Source: a virus. Taken from it: a stretch of DNA of 50,057 nt. Both the position numbers and the translations under genes were made by a program. Every line of letters begins with the position of its first letter. The stretch's first letter is position 1. Below the pieces are notes generated by a model. The model was not told where the DNA came from and did not search any database. It saw nothing but the letters and a program-made list of their open reading frames with translations. Location of the stretch: positions 1 to 50,057 of the IMG/VR virus record IMGVR_UViG_3300042691_021864; one strand, written 5' to 3'. Positions 27,076 through 37,438 of this stretch are shown here, piece after piece.

Positions 27076-29850
27076 ATGGCCCGCGACGTTGAAAGCCTTG
27101 TTCTGACGATGAGCGCCGACCTTCGGCGGTTTGAGAAGTCGATGCAGTCGATGAGCGCGACCGCTGACAAGCGGTTGACCCAAGTAGAGGCCCGCGCCCG
27201 CGCATCCCAGCGGAACCTTGAAGCCACGATGGCAAAGACGGGGGAGGGCATGAGCGCCGCCCTGTCGGCCGGTCTGGCAAGGCTGGCCCCGACGCTGGCC
27301 GGGGCGTTGGGTGCAGGGGCCATTCTAGCCTACGCTGACAGCTGGAACCGGGCTTCAAACCAGCTGGCTTCCGCTGGTGTCGCCGCCGGGGACCTCGCTG
27401 GTCGCCAGAGCGAACTGGTCGATCTTGCCAACCGATCGCTTGCCTCAACCGAGGCCACGGTCACTCTGTACGCCCGCCTCACCCGGGCGACGGAAGAGCT
27501 CGGCACCTCGTCCGAGACCGTCCTTCGCGTGACGGAGCTCGTGAACAAGTCCTTCGCCGCCTCCGGGGCTACGACCATTGAGGCCGCCGCCGGGGTCCTT
27601 CAGCTGTCGCAGGCCATCGCGTCCGGCGTCCTTCAGGGTGACGAACTGCGCTCGCTCCGGGAAACGTCCCCGGAAATCATCCGGGCTATCGCCCAAGAAA
27701 TGGGCGTTGGCATTGGCGCGCTGAAGAAGCTGGGCGCGGAAGGCAAGATCACTTCCGAAATCATCCTGTCCGCGATCCAGAACGCCGGGGACGGGATTGA
27801 GGGCCGCTTCAATGCCATGACCCCGACGGTCATGCAGTCCATGACGATCCTGAATAACGAGTTCGGCCGCTTCGTCGGGGAGGCGGACAAGAGCTTGGGC
27901 GTCACTAAGGCCTTGAGCGAAGGCATCATTGCCCTGTCCAAAAACCTTGATGACATGGCCAACATCGTCACCATCGCTGCCATTGTGATCGGTTCCACCC
28001 TCGTTGGGCGCGCCGTCGCGGGCGCGGTCACGGGCTTTGTGACCATGAACGCGCAAATCGCCCTCACGAACCTTCAGATGACGGCTATGGAAATGCGCGC
28101 CGGGCTGGCTGCTGGCGCGCTCGGCCGCATGAGTGTTGGCGGTCTGGCGGCGAGCGGGTCGATGACCAAGCTGTCAGCGAGCATGGCGTTCTTCGGCGGC
28201 CCTATCGGGCTGGCCGTGACCGGTCTGGCGGCCGGTATCGGCATCCTCGCCATGACCGTCAATGAAGCCCAAACCCGGACCAAGGAGTTCAATGAGGTCG
28301 GGAAAGAATACAACGACATTCTCAGGGACGCGGCGGCCTTGGCGGAGGAGGCAGCGAGGAGGTCGGGGGACTTTGGAGATGGGAACGCGGCGGCCGTCAC
28401 CGGGACGGATGCGCTTTGCGATGCGACGACCAAGCTGGCCGATGAGACCTTCCGTCTGGCGGACGCTCAACAGGAGGCGATGCGGTCCCGGATCGCCAAC
28501 GCCTATGACGAGACCAGAGCACTCTTGGAGAAAGAGCAGAACCCCAACGTGCTTCAGAGGGGGATGGAAGCGATCCTGCCAGTTGGCGGCATCATTGGCG
28601 GCATGGCTGTCGGGCGACAAAACCGGATTGCCGCGCTCGAAAATCAGCTGGCCGACTTGCGAGGGCGGTCCATTCAGCTTGAACTGAATGGGGAGCGAGC
28701 GACTGACCGCCCCACCCGAAGGAATGCTGGCGGTAGTGACGGCGGCGGCCGGAACGGCAAAACCGAGGCGGAGCGCCAGGCGGAGCTCCGAGCTACGATT
28801 GCCCTTGAAGAACAGCTGGCCTTCGTCCGGGCCACCGGAAGCGAAGCGCAAATCAAGGCCGAGGAAGAGCGTCAGGCGCTGATCGCGTTGACTGCCCGGT
28901 ACGAGGCGGCGGGCATCGAAAACGCGGCTGTAGCGGCCACTGAGCAGCTTGCCCGCTTGAACCAAATCGCGGCCGCCGCCGAGCAGCGCGAGGAGCAAGA
29001 AAAGGCGATCAAGCAAGCATTTGAAGACATAGCGTCGAATATTGAAAAGGGGGAGGAGGCGCAGGAGCGTTCAAGGGACATAGAAGCTGATCGCCTGTCT
29101 ATGGCTCTTCAGCTTGCCTATCTGTCCGGGAACGTGGAACTGATCCAGAGGCTTGAGCGTGAGCAATGGATCAACGAGCGCATCAACGAACTGATCCGGA
29201 TGCGCCCCGAGCTCAACGCGGCCGCCGCCCGGGCGCAGGCTAACGGTGAGGCCGACTTCATCACCGCCGCCGGGGCGGAAGGCGACATGAGGGAGACGTT
29301 CCGCCGGACCTTCAGTGACGGCATCCGCGCCGCTCTAGAAGGCGACCTCCCCGGGTTTTTTGAGAGCATGGCCGACCGGTTCACCGACCGCCTGCTGGAC
29401 AATCTGGCGGATGACCTGTTCGACCTTCTCTCAGAGGCGGGCAAGGGCCTCATATCCGGGCAGGGCCGTGGCGGCGGCGGGGGCTGGCTGGGCGCGATCC
29501 TGAGTGCTGTGACGGGCAGCTTCGGTGGGATGCCTGCCCGGGCGTCCGGCGGGTCCGTCACCCCTCACCACCCGTTCATCGTCGGGGAGCGCCGTCCCGA
29601 GGTCTTCGTGCCTACGACGGCCGGGACCATCATTCCCTCGGTCAACGCGGCCATGAACCGAATGAGCTCCGCTCAAGGCGTCACCCGGGTGGATGCGAAA
29701 ATCAGCATCGACCTTTCGGGGGCTAACGGCGAGGAAGCGATCAATCGCTCGGCTATGGAAGCGGCGGCTCAAGGTGCTATGTTCGCTGTAGCCCGGGCGC
29801 GGTCTGAAAACCGAGCCGCTGCCCGCCGTGCCGGAAAACGGTTCGTATGA
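27076..29850 (+). CDS. tape measure protein
   Basis: This 924-residue protein sets tail length. The N-terminus is a long helix (SLVLTMSADLRRFEKSMQSMSATADKR). A tape measure domain follows at about 75-290 (LASAGVAAGDLAGRQSELVDLANRS, ATTIEAAAGVLQLSQAIASGVLQGDELRSLRETSPEI). Hydrophobic Gly/Ala segments lie near 300-395 (IAAIVIGSTLVGRAVAGAVTG, GLAVTGLAAGIGILAM), and a long coiled region follows at about 560-720. The C-terminus contains GGSVTPHHPFIVGERRPEVFVP, typical of tape measures. It follows the chaperone frameshift pair as in most siphophages. Confidence 0.93.
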   Translation: MARDVESLVLTMSADLRRFEKSMQSMSATADKRLTQVEARARASQRNLEATMAKTGEGMSAALSAGLARLAPTLAGALGAGAILAYADSWNRASNQLASAGVAAGDLAGRQSELVDLANRSLASTEATVTLYARLTRATEELGTSSETVLRVTELVNKSFAASGATTIEAAAGVLQLSQAIASGVLQGDELRSLRETSPEIIRAIAQEMGVGIGALKKLGAEGKITSEIILSAIQNAGDGIEGRFNAMTPTVMQSMTILNNEFGRFVGEADKSLGVTKALSEGIIALSKNLDDMANIVTIAAIVIGSTLVGRAVAGAVTGFVTMNAQIALTNLQMTAMEMRAGLAAGALGRMSVGGLAASGSMTKLSASMAFFGGPIGLAVTGLAAGIGILAMTVNEAQTRTKEFNEVGKEYNDILRDAAALAEEAARRSGDFGDGNAAAVTGTDALCDATTKLADETFRLADAQQEAMRSRIANAYDETRALLEKEQNPNVLQRGMEAILPVGGIIGGMAVGRQNRIAALENQLADLRGRSIQLELNGERATDRPTRRNAGGSDGGGRNGKTEAERQAELRATIALEEQLAFVRATGSEAQIKAEEERQALIALTARYEAAGIENAAVAATEQLARLNQIAAAAEQREEQEKAIKQAFEDIASNIEKGEEAQERSRDIEADRLSMALQLAYLSGNVELIQRLEREQWINERINELIRMRPELNAAAARAQANGEADFITAAGAEGDMRETFRRTFSDGIRAALEGDLPGFFESMADRFTDRLLDNLADDLFDLLSEAGKGLISGQGRGGGGGWLGAILSAVTGSFGGMPARASGGSVTPHHPFIVGERRPEVFVPTTAGTIIPSVNAAMNRMSSAQGVTRVDAKISIDLSGANGEEAINRSAMEAAAQGAMFAVARARSENRAAARRAGKRFV

Positions 29851-30437
29851 CCCAAGTTCTCCCCGCCCTGCCCCGGAATGTCGAATACGACATCAGTGAG
29901 GTCTCAAACACCCGTGGCATGACCCCGCCGCTGGGTGGCCCAACAACGCAGATTGACCGCCCCGGGACGCGCCATGCCATCCGGGTCTCGGTCCCGGCGA
30001 TTGCCGCGAAGGGCTGTGGCCCGGCGCTGCTGGCGCAGCTGGCCCAAGGCCGGACCGAGCACACGACCATCGCCATCCCAGAGCCAACCGTTCCGGTGTT
30101 GAGCTATGGCTCGGTGGTGGTTTCCGGGGCCGGGCAGACCGGCCGGACCTTGAACGTGAGCGGCTTGACGCCGGGCGTCACGGTCCCGGCCGGGAAGTGG
30201 CTCTCGTTTGAGATTGGGGGGCAGACGTTCGCCTACTTCACCCGGGCGGCGGTAACGGGGGCCGGAGGCGTCACCGGCCTACCTGTATATCCGACCATCC
30301 GGCGGTCGCCAGCCAGCGGCGCAACCGTGGCGCTGGCCGCTCCCCGGATGGGAGGCTTTGTCACAGGCGCGCTTGAGCGTACCGTGCGGAGGATTGGAGC
30401 CCTCGGCTTCAGCTTCACCATCACCGAACGCGAGTAG
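29847..30437 (+). CDS. minor (distal) tail protein
   Basis: This 196-residue protein overlaps the tape measure stop by ATGA. It starts MTQVLPALPRNVEYDISEVSNTRGMTPPLGGPT and is beta-rich throughout, with YGSVVVSGAGQTGRTLNVSGLTPG and AGKWLSFEIGGQTFAYF. The position is that of the distal tail / baseplate ring proteins. I infer a structural tail-tip role from synteny, and the family is not certain. Confidence 0.7.
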   Translation: MTQVLPALPRNVEYDISEVSNTRGMTPPLGGPTTQIDRPGTRHAIRVSVPAIAAKGCGPALLAQLAQGRTEHTTIAIPEPTVPVLSYGSVVVSGAGQTGRTLNVSGLTPGVTVPAGKWLSFEIGGQTFAYFTRAAVTGAGGVTGLPVYPTIRRSPASGATVALAAPRMGGFVTGALERTVRRIGALGFSFTITERE

Positions 30438-30440
30438 GCC

Positions 30441-31130
30441 ATGCCTCTGGACAATGCGTTGGACACCGCCCTTCGCGGCGCGTCCGTCACCGTCGCCGCC
30501 CTCGTCGAAATCACGCTCCCGGCGCGCACGATCCGCGTGGTTGACGGCGCGGCGCAGCTTCTCTTCAACGGCAACACCTTCACGGGTGAGGACGCCGTTT
30601 ACGGAACCCTCGGCGGCATAGATCCTATAACCGAACAGGTGGGGACTGAGGCCCCGGCCACGCGGTTCACATTCCTGCCGTCGGACGTGTCCGCGCTGGC
30701 CGCTTTGACCAACCCGGCCAACCAAGGCTCGCCGGTCAATATATGGCTTTGCGCCATCAATCCCGAGACGGGCCTTATCATCGGCGCGCCGGAGCTTCTT
30801 TTCGTCGGAGAGATTGACACGGCCGACGTTGAGGTCAGCGGGGAGGCAACGCTGATCACCTTTGATGTGTCGTCCGCATGGGACCGCCTGTTTGAGGCGG
30901 GGGAGGGTTACCGCTGGAACGACAAGTTCTGGCAGAGCATCTACCCGGGCGAGCTCGGTTTCCAGTACGTCACCGAAATCCAGCGCGACCTCCCGTGGGG
31001 CTATGATGCTCCCCGGCCGCAAGTCGTCACTGACACCGTAGGCGGCTCAACCGGCCCCGGAAGCTCGCCCGGCGGCTATGGCGGCGGCGGTGGCGGTGGT
31101 GGCGCTGGCGGCATGGGCGATGTAGTGTGA
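30441..31130 (+). CDS. minor tail protein (DUF2163-like)
   Basis: This 229-residue protein has ALVEITLPARTIRVVDGAAQLLFNGNTFTG and TRFTFLPSDVSALAALTNPANQGSPVNIWL. VFVGEIDTADVEVSG-type and FDVSSAWDRLFEAGEGYRWND segments follow, as in tail proteins that precede the hydrolase and central fibre. The last 35 residues are a Gly-rich tail (GGYGGGGGGGGAGGMGD), probably flexible. It lies three bases after the previous gene. Confidence 0.75.
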   Translation: MPLDNALDTALRGASVTVAALVEITLPARTIRVVDGAAQLLFNGNTFTGEDAVYGTLGGIDPITEQVGTEAPATRFTFLPSDVSALAALTNPANQGSPVNIWLCAINPETGLIIGAPELLFVGEIDTADVEVSGEATLITFDVSSAWDRLFEAGEGYRWNDKFWQSIYPGELGFQYVTEIQRDLPWGYDAPRPQVVTDTVGGSTGPGSSPGGYGGGGGGGGAGGMGDVV

Positions 31131-31134
31131 GGGG

Positions 31135-31572
31135 GTGACCCACTCTAATCTCATGATCCGCCGGATGAGCGCCGTTGAAGCCACCATCCAGAAGTATGAC
31201 CGCCGCCCGCTAGTGCTAGGCCGGGACGACTGCATTCGGATGACGGCTTTTTGTCTCCGAAAGCTGGGCGTAAAGACGCCGCTGCTCAAGGCGGGGACCT
31301 ACTCATCGGAGACCGGCGCGCGGCGCGCCTTGACCCGCATGGGCTACAAAACCATCCCGGATGCGGTGGACGCGCTCGGCCTGCCCCGGATCGCTCCCGC
31401 AACCGCCCTGCCCGGCGACATTCTTGGCTTGAGAGCGGAGGGCGGCTTAGACGGCGACGTGGCGCTGGCTATTGCTGTCGGCAACGGCCGGGCGCTGGGT
31501 TTTTGGGCTCAAGCGGGGGCCTGCACGGTGTTTCAGCCGATGGAATACGATCTGGCATGGAGGGCCATCTGA
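31135..31572 (+). CDS. tail tip NlpC/P60-like protein (DUF6950-like)
   Basis: This 145-residue protein starts at GTG 31135; ATG 31153 or 31165 are alternatives. The segment YDRRPLVLGRDDCIRMTAFCLRKLG places a Cys after DD, as in the NlpC/P60-related DUF6950 proteins. ATALPGDILGLRAEGGLDGDVALAIAVGNG and LGFWAQAG follow. The classical catalytic His is not obvious, so peptidoglycan cleavage is uncertain. In this slot such proteins help the tail tip cross the cell wall. Confidence 0.75.
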   Translation: MTHSNLMIRRMSAVEATIQKYDRRPLVLGRDDCIRMTAFCLRKLGVKTPLLKAGTYSSETGARRALTRMGYKTIPDAVDALGLPRIAPATALPGDILGLRAEGGLDGDVALAIAVGNGRALGFWAQAGACTVFQPMEYDLAWRAI

Positions 31573-34500
31573 ATGTTCGTCGCCGCCGCTATCGGAACCG
31601 CTGTGACATGGGTTGGCGCTACGGCCGCGTCCGCCGGGGCCCTGATGATCAGTTCGCTTTCCGTGGCTGGTTTCTCGACCTTCACGGCGGCGGCCATCAC
31701 GAACACCCTCGGAACGCTGGCGCTTAATGCTGCCCTCGCCGTTGGCGTCTCGCTGATCATGCAGCCGAAGACCGGCGCTGGCGGCTCCCCGACGGCGTTC
31801 AAGGCGGACCCGGCCGCGCCTATCTCGGGCGTCATGGGCCGCTTCGGCGTAGGCGGCCGCCAGCAACACGCCAACGTGTGGGGCAAGGGGAACCTGTACC
31901 TGTCGTTTGCCACCGCTCTCAGCCTCGGCCCGATTGAAGGCATTGCCGAGTTCAAGGCGAACGACACGGTGGTCACCTTCCCCGGGCCGCAGGGCCTCGC
32001 GGCGGCCGTAGAGCCGTACAAAGACAAGATGTGGATGACCTACAAGACGGGTCTCTTGTCCGATGGGTCGCTGATGCCGCCTACGGGTGTGCCGGACCCC
32101 AGCCCGGCGATGAGCGAGTGGACAACGAACCATAAGAGCTCTGGTGTCGCCGCGAGCTTCTGGACGCTCCGGAACAACTCCAAGAAGGCCTCATACGAGG
32201 GTGGTGTCCCGCGCCCGATGTGGACCCTGCTGGGGATGAAGGTCTGGCAGCCGCGCTTTGACAGCACCTACCCGGGCGGTTCCGGGGCGCAGCGCCGCGA
32301 TGACTGGCGGACGTGGGGCTATTCCGAGAACCCCTACGACCATGCGCTTGCGTGGGTCCGGGGGCACTTCAAGCTCAACGCTGACGGGACCATTGACCGG
32401 ACGAAGAAGCTGGCCGGGATCGGCGCGCCGGACGTGGCTGTGGACATTGCCGCGTTCGTTGACGGGGCCAACGTGGCCAGCGCCAACAGCTGGACGGTCT
32501 CCGGTGAATGGACGACCTCGGACGACAAGTGGCAAGTCCTCAGCGCCATGCTTCAGGCGGGCGGCGGTGTGCCTCTTAGCCGGGGTGCTCAAATCAGCTG
32601 CATGATCAACACGCCCCGGGCGTCGATCATGACCCTCACGCAGGCCGACTTGGTGGGCACCGTGAACATCAGGGTCATGGCCTCGCGGAAAGATCGCCCA
32701 AACACGATCATCCCCCGCTACCGTTCAGAGCCCCACAAGTTTGAGGAGGTCCCGGCCGGGGCGGTGACGTCGTCTGTCTATGTCACCGAGGATCGCGGCG
32801 AGGAGCGGTCCCGGGAGGTGAGCTACCGCTACGTCCGGGCCGCCAAGCAGGCCGCCGAGCTCGCCGCCTATGATCTGGCAAACGTCCGAGAGACGCTTCG
32901 GCCCACGATCCCGGGCAAAATACACCTTCTAAACCTTCGGTCAGGGGATGCTTTCACCGTCGATATGCCGGAAACCGGCATGAACGGGCAGAAAGTTGTC
33001 CTCATCCGGCGCAGTTTTGATGTGGCGACCGGCGCGGTGACGCTTGAGTGCCGGTCCGAGACGGACGCGAAACACGCTTGGGCTCTGGGGCAGACTGCCA
33101 GCCCCGCGCCGTCGCCCACATTGACGGCTCCGAGCGTGGCCCCTCCGGCTCCGCTGGCCGGGGACTGGACGGTCACCGTCCGGCCGCCGGAAGCTGACGG
33201 CTCTCAACAGCCCGGCCTGATAGTCACTCAGAACCCCGGCGTGACGGTGACTGACAACGTGCGCTCGATCCTCATTGAGGTGAGCAACGAACTGGTGGGC
33301 CCGTGGGAGCAAGTCTACGACGGCCCGTCGATCAGTAGCGCGGTCCCGGTCAACAACCTTCGCTCCGGCGAGGACTACTACGTCGCCATCACCTACTATT
33401 CGCTCCGTGGCGTCCCGTCCGCCCAGACCGTTTTCGGGCCCTATGTGGCCCCCGACTTCGTAGCGGGGGACACCATCCCGGTCACCCCGGGAACGGTCTC
33501 TGGCACCCCCTCCCTGTCCATTACAACGGCTATCGCGGCGGACGGCACTCAAGTCAGCCGAATGTATGGCTCTTGGACGGCCCCGGCGGATGCTCTCAGC
33601 TACCTTGTCGAGTTCGATAACGGCACGATCACATGGATCGAACCGGCCGCTGAGAACGCCATTGATGACCGCATCGTCGTCACCGGCCCGAGCTACCGTT
33701 ACCGGGTGAAGGCTGTGAGCCGCACCGGGACGCTCTCGGCCGCGTGGTCTTCGTGGTCCGCGTTGACAGCCGCCCCCGGCGACACCACAGCCCCCGGCGT
33801 CGTGACAGCGGTTTCGTGCACGGCCGGTCCGCGCAACGTCGCGCTGGGCTGGGCGAACCCCGGTGACGACGATCTGGCCTTCGTCCGCATCTATCGCCAC
33901 ACCGCCAACGTGTCGGGCTCGGCCAGCCTGTTGCGTGAAGTGAACGGCACGTCTCTGATCGACACATCGGGCACGGTCGGCGTCCAGTATTGGTATTGGG
34001 CCGCCACGGTTGACCGCAGCGGAAACGAGGGAACGAGGACCGCTCTCGGAAACGCCACTTTCCGCTTCATCAGCACTGGTGGCGGGGACGTCAGCGCGAC
34101 GGACCCCACGCTTGTCACCTCGCAAGGCACCGCTGCTGGCATCACCGGCCAGACCTTGTGGGCGACTTATGGCACCTACACGCCAGCCCAAGTGCAGGCG
34201 CCGCTACAGACCTACCTGTTTTCTCGCACCCAGTCGCAGATAGCCGTTGGCGCAGGGGGGCAACGGTGGTTCCGGGTTGCTCGGGTTATCTCTTCGGCGG
34301 GGCGCGGTTCCGCTCGCATTACCCTCGGCTTTGACGGCGGTGGCGCGGTCCCCTCGGCAATCGTTCTGGACGTTTCCTCCGACTGGAACACTAACGGCGG
34401 CTCTATTGCCATCGTCTCCAACGGGGTCGGGGGCCCTATCGTTCAGGCCCGCCTGTCCAAGAATGGGTCCGGTGAAGCCTATCTCGACGTGCAGGCCAGT

Positions 34501-37305
34501 CTGTCTTCTACAAACATGATGATTGACGTTGAGCCCCTGCCCGGCACGGCCGGGGTCTGGGCGGTTCATTACGTCGATGGGCCTACGGTCGGTGCGAACC
34601 TCGTAGGGGCCATTCCCACTGTAGGCGTCACGGGCGTCATGACGAACGGCACCTATACGCTGATCAGCGCGGCGGGTGGTGTGAACACCAACGGCGTAGC
34701 TGCCGTGAACTCATCTGGCGTCAGCTTCGATGTGAGCCACGGTGCCGACCGGGCCGTTTTGGAGCGCGGCGCGAACATCACCGAGACCCGTGTAGCTTCG
34801 TCGGTCACCGGCCAAACTGGTTGGGCGACTTATGGAACCCTGACGCCTGCCACCGTTCAAGCCCGTGTCAACAATCTGGACGGCTCGGGCAACCTGACTA
34901 GCCTGTCAAACATCAACACCCGTAGCCTGTCTCTCTTGACCGGCCGAACAGCTGACCAGCTGACTTATGTGTCCGGGGGCGCGACCGTTGAAAGCCTCCG
35001 CCCCGGGGAGGCGGGGGCCAATGTGACGGAGAGCCGGACGGCCGCCGCCATCGCCGGGCAGTCCGTTCTGGCCACCAACTCCGACTTCGCGGGCGTGACC
35101 GGCGCCACGCGGCCCTCTGACAATGCGGGAACCAGCGGCACCTTGACTGCCCTTGGATCGCACTCGACGGTTCGCGGTAACTTCGTCCAGAAGAGCAACG
35201 TCACCGGCACTCATGGAGCGTGGCAGGGCGGCGCTGCTGGGCCCCCGCAACGCGGAAGCTGCTTTATCTCCGGTAGCGTCATCAGCGCAGGCATGGGACA
35301 CGGCTGGCTGACTTGCTACGCCCTTGGTGAAGACGCTACCAGCTTCGTTGATACGAGCCAGCGCTACCGGATGATCGTCTCCGACAGTGCTGTAGGGGCG
35401 GGGAGCATTTACCTTCAGCACCCCGGAGGTCAGACCTCTACGGTCTCTGTCCCCAGTCTCTCCCCGGCTTCAAGGGCAATGCTGGCCTACGACGGCTCAA
35501 CCGTGAAAGCTATCGTTGACGGCATCGTTTATCACAGCGTGGACGCCCCTCCGGGTCTTCGCCTGTGGCCAAAGATGCTGGATTACTACCAGTCTCAATC
35601 CTCCGTCTTCCCGTCCGGCGTCGTGGATATTCAGCACGGGACTTGGACCGAGAACACCGTCTCGACTGTCACGCTGATCCCCTACAACACTGAGACCACT
35701 GTGTCGGGTAGCACGGCCACCAAGACGGGCGGCTCGAACGGTTCTTGGGGTGCGGGCGTTACTTCGCGTGAGAAGTATGCCGGGGCCGCCTACTGCTCCT
35801 TCCGCTTCGGCACTAGCGCTCAGCCCTATGCCATGGCTGGTCTGGCGAATGCCGCTTTCGGAGGCAACTATGTGACGCTGAACTACGCTCTGTTTGTGGA
35901 GAGTGCGTCTTCCAATGTGGCCGTCTATGAAAATGGCAGCTTCGTTGCCACTGTTGTCGGCGGCGGTTCGTGGGCGCTCACTGACGTGTGGTCGGTCGTC
36001 TACGATGGCGTCCGCGTCCAGTATCTCCAGAACGGCGTCGTCCGCCATACCAGTCAGGCGGCGGCTGGGCAAATCTTGGGCTTCGGCGCTTCGCAAGTCT
36101 ACATCGGCAACAACATCACTGACATTCAGGTCGGCCCAGCCAACCAAGTCGCCCGCGTCGGCCAGAACACCTACGACGACAGCGGCGGCGCTCTGGTGTC
36201 GCGCGGCGGCCTAATCACTAGCCTCGGAACCGCTGCCTCAATTAGCGGGCAGGGCCCGGGGGCCACGGCCGCCGCTAACCGCGTCCTGAACGACCGCTTT
36301 GAGAATGGCGTCCGCACGATTGCCCAGCCGGACGGAGCGACCTTCAACGGCGGCTCAAGCAACATGGCTGGTCAAATCCAGATAGTGATGCCGTTCGGCG
36401 CTACGAATACGATGATGCGGTTCAAGGTCTCGATCTATGACTACGACGCCGGGAGGACCTATGAGTACATCATCGGAGGATACAACTACACGCTGACCTC
36501 TTGGATCAACGTCAGCGCCACATTCAACGGCCCGAGAAGCGCCGCCAAGCCTGTGAAGTTCGGCTATTACGCAGGGCTCGTTTACATCTGGATCGGGAAC
36601 GTAGGCGACCTGTGGCAGTACCCCGTCGTCTCCGTTACCGAGTTCCAAGCGGGCTACAACAACCAGAGCTTGGCGTGGGAAAGCGGCTGGAACATCAGCC
36701 TCAACAACACCGACATCAGCGCGATCACCTACAATACCGTCTCGGTCCCTCGGAACGGCGATCAGGTCTTCGGTGAAGGCCTGCTTGAGCAGGCTGGCGG
36801 TGCGGTCGCTACCCGTGCCAACTTCCGGACCGATCAGGGCGTAGCCGCGTCCTACGCGGGGCAAACCCCTCTGGCCACGCAGACGTTCCCGACCCACGCT
36901 GGCGTAGCGGCGGCAAAGGCGGCGGGCTTGACGGACGGTCGCCAGTTCTACGACAGCACCAACAGCAACCTGTTGACGGCGGTGACGAGTGCCGCTGGGG
37001 GCTTCGGTGCAACTGCCAACGCTACCGGCCGCAGTGGGTCCCGGTCCGGCGCAGGGTCCGTAACGACTAACACTGTGACTATCACTCCGACAGGCGCGAG
37101 CGGGGCGGTGACCTACAGCTGGTACCGGATCGGCGGCGACACCGCTGTAAATGTGACCTCTGCCTCCGCCGCATCCACCACGTTCAACGGCTCGGTCGGT
37201 GTGGGCGAGACAAAGAACGCCACGTTCGCTTGCGCGGTTACCGATGCCGGTTCCGGTAAGACTGTTACCCTTCTCTGCACTGCCACCCTCGTTGAAGTCT
37301 CGTAA
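31573..37305 (+). CDS. central tail / host-specificity protein (J-like), 1910 aa
   Basis: This very large protein has a hydrophobic N-terminus (residues 1-65, several Gly/Ala helices) and a J-like core (GNLYLSFATALSLGPIEGIAEFKAND, LPRYRSEPH-type loops). Three fibronectin-III-like domains lie at about 515-610, 636-730 and 736-830 (WANPGDDDLAFVRIYRH, YWYWAATVDRSGNEG). After residue 830 comes a long fibre region with five copies of the motif A-x-I/V-x-GQ-x4-AT near 852, 1074, 1156, 1552 and 1754, separated by beta-rich inserts. It ends in an Ig-like domain (about 1820-1910). By synteny it forms the tail tip and contacts the receptor. Confidence 0.88.
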   Translation: MFVAAAIGTAVTWVGATAASAGALMISSLSVAGFSTFTAAAITNTLGTLALNAALAVGVSLIMQPKTGAGGSPTAFKADPAAPISGVMGRFGVGGRQQHANVWGKGNLYLSFATALSLGPIEGIAEFKANDTVVTFPGPQGLAAAVEPYKDKMWMTYKTGLLSDGSLMPPTGVPDPSPAMSEWTTNHKSSGVAASFWTLRNNSKKASYEGGVPRPMWTLLGMKVWQPRFDSTYPGGSGAQRRDDWRTWGYSENPYDHALAWVRGHFKLNADGTIDRTKKLAGIGAPDVAVDIAAFVDGANVASANSWTVSGEWTTSDDKWQVLSAMLQAGGGVPLSRGAQISCMINTPRASIMTLTQADLVGTVNIRVMASRKDRPNTIIPRYRSEPHKFEEVPAGAVTSSVYVTEDRGEERSREVSYRYVRAAKQAAELAAYDLANVRETLRPTIPGKIHLLNLRSGDAFTVDMPETGMNGQKVVLIRRSFDVATGAVTLECRSETDAKHAWALGQTASPAPSPTLTAPSVAPPAPLAGDWTVTVRPPEADGSQQPGLIVTQNPGVTVTDNVRSILIEVSNELVGPWEQVYDGPSISSAVPVNNLRSGEDYYVAITYYSLRGVPSAQTVFGPYVAPDFVAGDTIPVTPGTVSGTPSLSITTAIAADGTQVSRMYGSWTAPADALSYLVEFDNGTITWIEPAAENAIDDRIVVTGPSYRYRVKAVSRTGTLSAAWSSWSALTAAPGDTTAPGVVTAVSCTAGPRNVALGWANPGDDDLAFVRIYRHTANVSGSASLLREVNGTSLIDTSGTVGVQYWYWAATVDRSGNEGTRTALGNATFRFISTGGGDVSATDPTLVTSQGTAAGITGQTLWATYGTYTPAQVQAPLQTYLFSRTQSQIAVGAGGQRWFRVARVISSAGRGSARITLGFDGGGAVPSAIVLDVSSDWNTNGGSIAIVSNGVGGPIVQARLSKNGSGEAYLDVQASLSSTNMMIDVEPLPGTAGVWAVHYVDGPTVGANLVGAIPTVGVTGVMTNGTYTLISAAGGVNTNGVAAVNSSGVSFDVSHGADRAVLERGANITETRVASSVTGQTGWATYGTLTPATVQARVNNLDGSGNLTSLSNINTRSLSLLTGRTADQLTYVSGGATVESLRPGEAGANVTESRTAAAIAGQSVLATNSDFAGVTGATRPSDNAGTSGTLTALGSHSTVRGNFVQKSNVTGTHGAWQGGAAGPPQRGSCFISGSVISAGMGHGWLTCYALGEDATSFVDTSQRYRMIVSDSAVGAGSIYLQHPGGQTSTVSVPSLSPASRAMLAYDGSTVKAIVDGIVYHSVDAPPGLRLWPKMLDYYQSQSSVFPSGVVDIQHGTWTENTVSTVTLIPYNTETTVSGSTATKTGGSNGSWGAGVTSREKYAGAAYCSFRFGTSAQPYAMAGLANAAFGGNYVTLNYALFVESASSNVAVYENGSFVATVVGGGSWALTDVWSVVYDGVRVQYLQNGVVRHTSQAAAGQILGFGASQVYIGNNITDIQVGPANQVARVGQNTYDDSGGALVSRGGLITSLGTAASISGQGPGATAAANRVLNDRFENGVRTIAQPDGATFNGGSSNMAGQIQIVMPFGATNTMMRFKVSIYDYDAGRTYEYIIGGYNYTLTSWINVSATFNGPRSAAKPVKFGYYAGLVYIWIGNVGDLWQYPVVSVTEFQAGYNNQSLAWESGWNISLNNTDISAITYNTVSVPRNGDQVFGEGLLEQAGGAVATRANFRTDQGVAASYAGQTPLATQTFPTHAGVAAAKAAGLTDGRQFYDSTNSNLLTAVTSAAGGFGATANATGRSGSRSGAGSVTTNTVTITPTGASGAVTYSWYRIGGDTAVNVTSASAASTTFNGSVGVGETKNATFACAVTDAGSGKTVTLLCTATLVEVS

Positions 37306-37438
37306 GGAGACGACCAACGCGCTTTTTGAAACGCCTCTGGGCCCGCCTGTTTGGTCGCCCAAGTTCCACTTCGCCCACTGAGGGTGTATAAGGCTCCAAG
37401 CCTGTACGCCGCACCAACCGCCGCTAAGGAGAGAGACT

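Noticed and set aside
32941-34191. 416-codon minus-strand frame opposite the tail protein
   Set aside because: Shadow of codon bias; Arg/Asp/Gly-rich composition without motifs, wholly within a well-supported gene.
37326-37391. 21-codon TTG frame (LKRLWARLFGRPSS...)
   Set aside because: Composition looks protein-like, but the nearest ribosome-binding site is 16 bases away; unsupported.
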